Virus record (IMG/VR): IMGVR_UViG_3300023240_000066
Span: 1 to 32,860 of that record
Length of the DNA stretch: 32,860 nt
Origin: a virus
Reading direction: 5' to 3' (one strand)
Positions 30,139 to 32,860 of this stretch are shown in pieces. The notes below the pieces were generated by a model. That model saw only the letters and a program-made list of their open reading frames with translations, was not told where the DNA came from and searched no databases. The first letter of the stretch is position 1, and every line of letters starts with the position of its first letter. Made by a program: the position numbers and the translations under genes.

Positions 30139-31339
30139 GTTGCACAACCTTACAAGAAGGTTTGATTCCGTAAAAACTAAATTGAGTATTTATAATCTCT
30201 TGAAGGTTAGCAATATTGTGTTCGTGAATCAAGAAAGAATCATGAATTGTTGAAATAAATTCTTCTGGGTATTTTTTTATAAAAGTACCAACAATCTTCT
30301 CAAGAACAAAGTAACTCTCCACTCGCATTAAAAGCTTACTTAGAATGCGATAATCCTTTTCTTTGACTTTTTGAATTGTCTCCCAAACTTCAGGAAATTC
30401 TATTGAGAAACTTTCTGTAAGATCCGTTTTGTAATAATTCTTACCGAATAAGATCTCTTTGAATACTTTCTTCTTGAAATCACCTGCATAGTTTTCATTA
30501 CCACTTATTATTTTCAGATAACTGTAAAGCCTCCCATCTACAACTTTGGCTAGAAACCTACGATATACATTTGTTTTGCACATCGTGTTGGAGGAGGGGA
30601 GGGGGGATGTTTTAATAAAAAAAGAATTTACATTCTTAGAAGAATCTAAAGAATAAGAAAAATTATTTAATAAAAGAATTGCTAAAAAGAATGGTTGACT
30701 ATTCTGAATATCTAATTCAATAATTGTTTTATTATCAACTAATAGATGTTTTCTTAAACTTTTACTTAAATTAGAAATATTACTATGTACTCTCCCATGA
30801 ATATCAGATTTGAAGAAAAATTCTCTTTGAGAAATCTGATCTAAACACATTTGATCATATAAGTCATTATCCGTTTTTTCAAAAATATTATCTGGTAAGT
30901 AGATCTTATTTAGATTTTTTAACAGATGTTCTTCAGCAAGAGTTTTAGGTTTAACTCGTTTTTTGTGATCTTCAATAAATTTGTTGAGTTTTACACTCAC
31001 CCTTTTACCTAGAAGTTTCTTTTTTCCAATTTTCAAAAATTCTGGACCTAGTGCATAACTATAAGATTTTATCCCCTTAATATATCTTAAATCACAAACA
31101 ATTACCTGTTTTTCGATAAGTACATCACGAATCTTATGGTAGTTTCTCCAATTCATTACTTTTCGGAGTAATTCAGCCTTAAGCTCAACTTTTTCATTAT
31201 TTTTGAATTTATGGTAGTTCTGTCTTTTAACTATGAGATGAACTAGATAGGATGCATCATCCTTGTATTTAGCCAATGAGCTAGGCAATATAGCATCTAA
31301 ATCCAAATTAACAGGTAAATAAGCGTAGAATTTTTTCAT
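30131..31339 (-). CDS. Divergent single-subunit (right-hand) polymerase-like protein
   Basis: The 402-residue protein has a winged-helix-like N-terminus (NYHKIRDVLIEKQVIVCDL, 67-84). Then IHGRVHSNISNLSKSLRKHL (180-199) resembles the GRxSS...LxxxxR segment before motif A of family A polymerases. Motif A is ELDIQNSQPFFLA with D210; motif B is FKKKVFKEILFG (K290 region to G299); motif C is STIHDSFLI with H366 and D367. The HDS form of motif C is the one used by T7-type RNA polymerases. Q215 replaces the steric-gate Glu. It is coupled to the DNA polymerase gene. A primase or RNA polymerase role is plausible; no function is proven. Confidence 0.6.
   Translation of the reverse strand: MKKFYAYLPVNLDLDAILPSSLAKYKDDASYLVHLIVKRQNYHKFKNNEKVELKAELLRKVMNWRNYHKIRDVLIEKQVIVCDLRYIKGIKSYSYALGPEFLKIGKKKLLGKRVSVKLNKFIEDHKKRVKPKTLAEEHLLKNLNKIYLPDNIFEKTDNDLYDQMCLDQISQREFFFKSDIHGRVHSNISNLSKSLRKHLLVDNKTIIELDIQNSQPFFLAILLLNNFSYSLDSSKNVNSFFIKTSPLPSSNTMCKTNVYRRFLAKVVDGRLYSYLKIISGNENYAGDFKKKVFKEILFGKNYYKTDLTESFSIEFPEVWETIQKVKEKDYRILSKLLMRVESYFVLEKIVGTFIKKYPEEFISTIHDSFLIHEHNIANLQEIINTQFSFYGIKPSCKVVQHG
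30590..30606 (+). other. G-rich tract with G-quadruplex potential
   Basis: The run GGAGGAGGGGAGGGGGG stands out in a very AT-rich window. It has four G-runs of at least two bases on the plus strand. It lies inside the polymerase-like gene, which is read from the other strand (codons for SPLPSS), so the message is C-rich here. Whether it forms a quadruplex in the replicating DNA is unknown. Confidence 0.6.
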
Positions 31340-32036
31340 GGATAACCGATTAAAAAATATAATTGATCTAAAAATGGATGATTTAGAATCTAAAGCATTT
31401 AAAATATCTTTGATGTGGGAAGATTACTGTAAAAGAGAATTCCCAAATGAAAGATGTACATGCCTTCCTAAGAAAAAAGACCCAAGAAAATCTATATTGT
31501 TTAAATACTGTTATAAACTAGCAAAAGAAACACTAGGGATTATACCAGATAATGAATATAGATTATATGTTATAGCACAACTCCAAGTTCTAAAGTCATT
31601 AAAGAAAGATGGTGTTCACGGAATGATTGCACCACAAATACTTACTGGACCTCAAGCCTGGAAAAGATGGAAGTATTGGAAGTTCATTTACAACCAAAGA
31701 ATGGCTCAAGTCCCAGATGTGGAATCTACCAAATCCAATGTTAATCTACCAAAAATCAATAAGGATTTCAATACTACTAAAAACTTTTTAGCGGCAAAAA
31801 TAAAACCATTAACAATTAATGGTTTAGAAACAAAAATAGAAGATTTAAGTTTAATAAGGTGGGTATTAACGGAAAAAGTAACGCCCTTATATATTATATT
31901 ATCACCTTGGGTCAGATCAAAAGTAACATTAAAAATTATTGAAAATAACTTTAATATTGATTTGGCTATGCATAGACCGAAAATAACAAAAGAAGTCGAA
32001 GACCTTTTTGGAAAAGTGTTTGATTATGAATTTTAG
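31338..32036 (+). CDS. Unknown 232-residue protein divergent from the polymerase operon
   Basis: The family is not recognised. The protein is basic in the centre, with an N-terminal helix, a CTCLPKKKDPRK stretch, YCYKLAKETLGIIP and a tryptophan cluster AWKRWKYWKFIYNQR around 108-122 that suggests a nucleic-acid or protein binding surface. Its ATG shares bases with the ATG of the divergent polymerase-like gene (CATG at 31337-31340), so both genes begin at the same point. An internal ATG at 31374 is the alternative start. A replication accessory role is suggested only by position. Confidence 0.65.
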   Translation: MDNRLKNIIDLKMDDLESKAFKISLMWEDYCKREFPNERCTCLPKKKDPRKSILFKYCYKLAKETLGIIPDNEYRLYVIAQLQVLKSLKKDGVHGMIAPQILTGPQAWKRWKYWKFIYNQRMAQVPDVESTKSNVNLPKINKDFNTTKNFLAAKIKPLTINGLETKIEDLSLIRWVLTEKVTPLYIILSPWVRSKVTLKIIENNFNIDLAMHRPKITKEVEDLFGKVFDYEF

Positions 32037-32809
32037 TAGTAGTGCAATGTATTTGTTATTGCAGAAGCTATTTCTTCAGGTTCTTGATTAGGAGAAAAGA
32101 ATAAGTTAACATCTTGTTCTTTAGGAGCCCATTCTGAACCACCACCAGTACTAGATTCAACGTTATAATTAAAAATTCTTATAACACCAGTATCTTTATT
32201 ATAATGCATTTCTGTAAGATTTTCCATAACTCTTTGATGACCTTGTGCTTCTAACCCAAAACCTCTTAAATCTAATCTTATGATATAATGATGTTCATTA
32301 ACTTTTTTAGGTTGTTTAAATATAAAAATATTTTTCGAAGAAGATCTAATATGATTAGATACAGTTGAAACTAGATTTTCAAAATCAATAAAATCATTTC
32401 TACCTGTATTATACTCCATTTTATCTATTTTTTTTAATTGGTTTAGTATTTCTTGTGAAATAGCTTCTTCGTTACTACCATTACCATCTTGCTTTAATTG
32501 AAATATTTTTTTTGTAAACCAAACAGGATCACCATTCAAATCTAACCCTCTTCGTTCTATAAATACGTTTAATCCCGTACCAAAGTATATTCTCAATGCA
32601 CCAGGACCTCTACCCCAATGAACCTCATTCGAAAATTGTTGAAATCCAGGCTTTAAATTGATTTCATTTTCAGATAGAGAATTTGTAATTCTCTCAATAT
32701 CTATCTGTTTTATTGGTTTATCACCACCACCACCACGGGACTTTTCTGAATACTTTTTGTTTTCGAAACCAAAAATATCACTATTTTCTAACCAAATTTT
32801 AAAATTCAT
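32033..32809 (-). CDS. Unknown 258-residue protein with head-targeting-like tag
   Basis: It begins MNFKIWLENSD, a member of the shared tag set, then a glycine-rich spacer (SRGGGGDKP). The rest looks like two similar alpha/beta units: a segment with VHWGRGPGALRIYFGTGLNV and one with NEHHYIIRLDLRGFGLEAQG plus GVIRIFNYNVES. No known family is recognised. A GGAAA ribosome-binding site and a TATAAATA sequence lie upstream, as expected for a late virion protein. It overlaps the convergent gene by four bases. Confidence 0.75.
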   Translation of the reverse strand: MNFKIWLENSDIFGFENKKYSEKSRGGGGDKPIKQIDIERITNSLSENEINLKPGFQQFSNEVHWGRGPGALRIYFGTGLNVFIERRGLDLNGDPVWFTKKIFQLKQDGNGSNEEAISQEILNQLKKIDKMEYNTGRNDFIDFENLVSTVSNHIRSSSKNIFIFKQPKKVNEHHYIIRLDLRGFGLEAQGHQRVMENLTEMHYNKDTGVIRIFNYNVESSTGGGSEWAPKEQDVNLFFSPNQEPEEIASAITNTLHYY

Positions 32810-32845
32810 CAGAATTTCCTTGTTTTTACAAATAAATATATTATA

Positions 32846-32853
32846 TATTTATA
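32846..32853 (-). promoter_or_regulatory. Possible T4-type late promoter (TATAAATA)
   Basis: On the minus strand an exact TATAAATA lies 36 bases before the start of the tagged gene at 32809. This spacing leaves room for a start site and ribosome-binding site. Together with the one before 708 it links the octamer to tagged genes, though AT-rich chance matches are expected. Confidence 0.4.
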
Positions 32854-32860
32854 CTAATCA

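Noticed and set aside
30188-30196. TATAAATA-like sequences inside coding regions
   Set aside because: Matches within genes are expected by chance in AT-rich DNA and have no gene start at a suitable distance, so they were not listed as promoters.
1-32860. CRISPR arrays, tRNA genes and rRNA genes
   Set aside because: I saw no regularly spaced direct repeats, no cloverleaf-like structure with a CCA-type end, and no rRNA sequence. The repeated sequences are all IS605-type ends.

Overview
The window reads as part of a large, AT-rich, tailed double-stranded DNA phage with a T4-type replication and recombination core. It is not an ordinary bacterial chromosome segment. The support is the gene set: UvsX/RecA-like recombinase, gp32-like single-stranded DNA-binding protein, DnaB/gp41-type helicase, family A DNA polymerase, a small sigma-like protein, thymidylate synthase, dihydrofolate reductase, a dNMP kinase-like protein and a DnaQ-type exonuclease. 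The genes are short, tightly packed and often coupled (TAATG, ATGA and GTGA overlaps), and there are no rRNA, tRNA or host housekeeping genes. The host cannot be named from the sequence.

Layout. 1-9.7 kb mixes nucleotide metabolism (folA, thyA, kinase) with nucleases and accessory proteins: two candidate PD-(D/E)XK nucleases, an ADP-ribosyltransferase-like protein, a GNAT acetyltransferase and a cupin. 9.7-14.1 kb holds a deoxyribosyltransferase-like enzyme and a Ski2/Hel308-type helicase interrupted in its DECH box by a 414-residue intein. 14.1-15.7 kb is small unknown genes. 15.7-21.8 kb is a recombination operon on the minus strand (methyltransferase-like, several conserved unknowns, SSB, UvsX). 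22.1-23.9 kb is a complete IS605-type insertion sequence with divergent tnpA and tnpB. 24-32.8 kb holds a secreted papain-like hydrolase, then a replication block on the minus strand: two adjacent right-hand-fold polymerases, a small unknown, the sigma-like protein, the helicase and a possible UvsY-like mediator.

The most interesting signal is a shared N-terminal tag, roughly M-(x)-NF-x-x-W-L-x-x-E, on eight otherwise unrelated proteins (starting at 708, 2219, 4799, 5857, 6231, 6896, 24583 and 32809). It looks like the capsid-targeting sequence of T4 internal head proteins, and in six of the eight it is followed by an L/I-x-E site of the kind the T4 prohead protease cuts. This suggests a set of proteins packaged in the head and delivered to the host with the DNA, including an ADP-ribosyltransferase-like protein and two acetyltransferases. 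That is an inference from sequence pattern.

Second, the window is heavily loaded with selfish DNA: an intein with zinc fingers and a Vsr-like nuclease, a free-standing LAGLIDADG endonuclease gene, a kinase fused to a LAGLIDADG-like domain, the IS605 element, and several non-autonomous IS605 derivatives. Two derivatives (86 bp and 338 bp) sit after a TTTAT target inside genes, and removing each exactly restores the open reading frame. Third, a 402-residue protein next to the DNA polymerase has the motif order of a single-subunit polymerase, and with no recognisable primase in the window it is a candidate primase or RNA polymerase.
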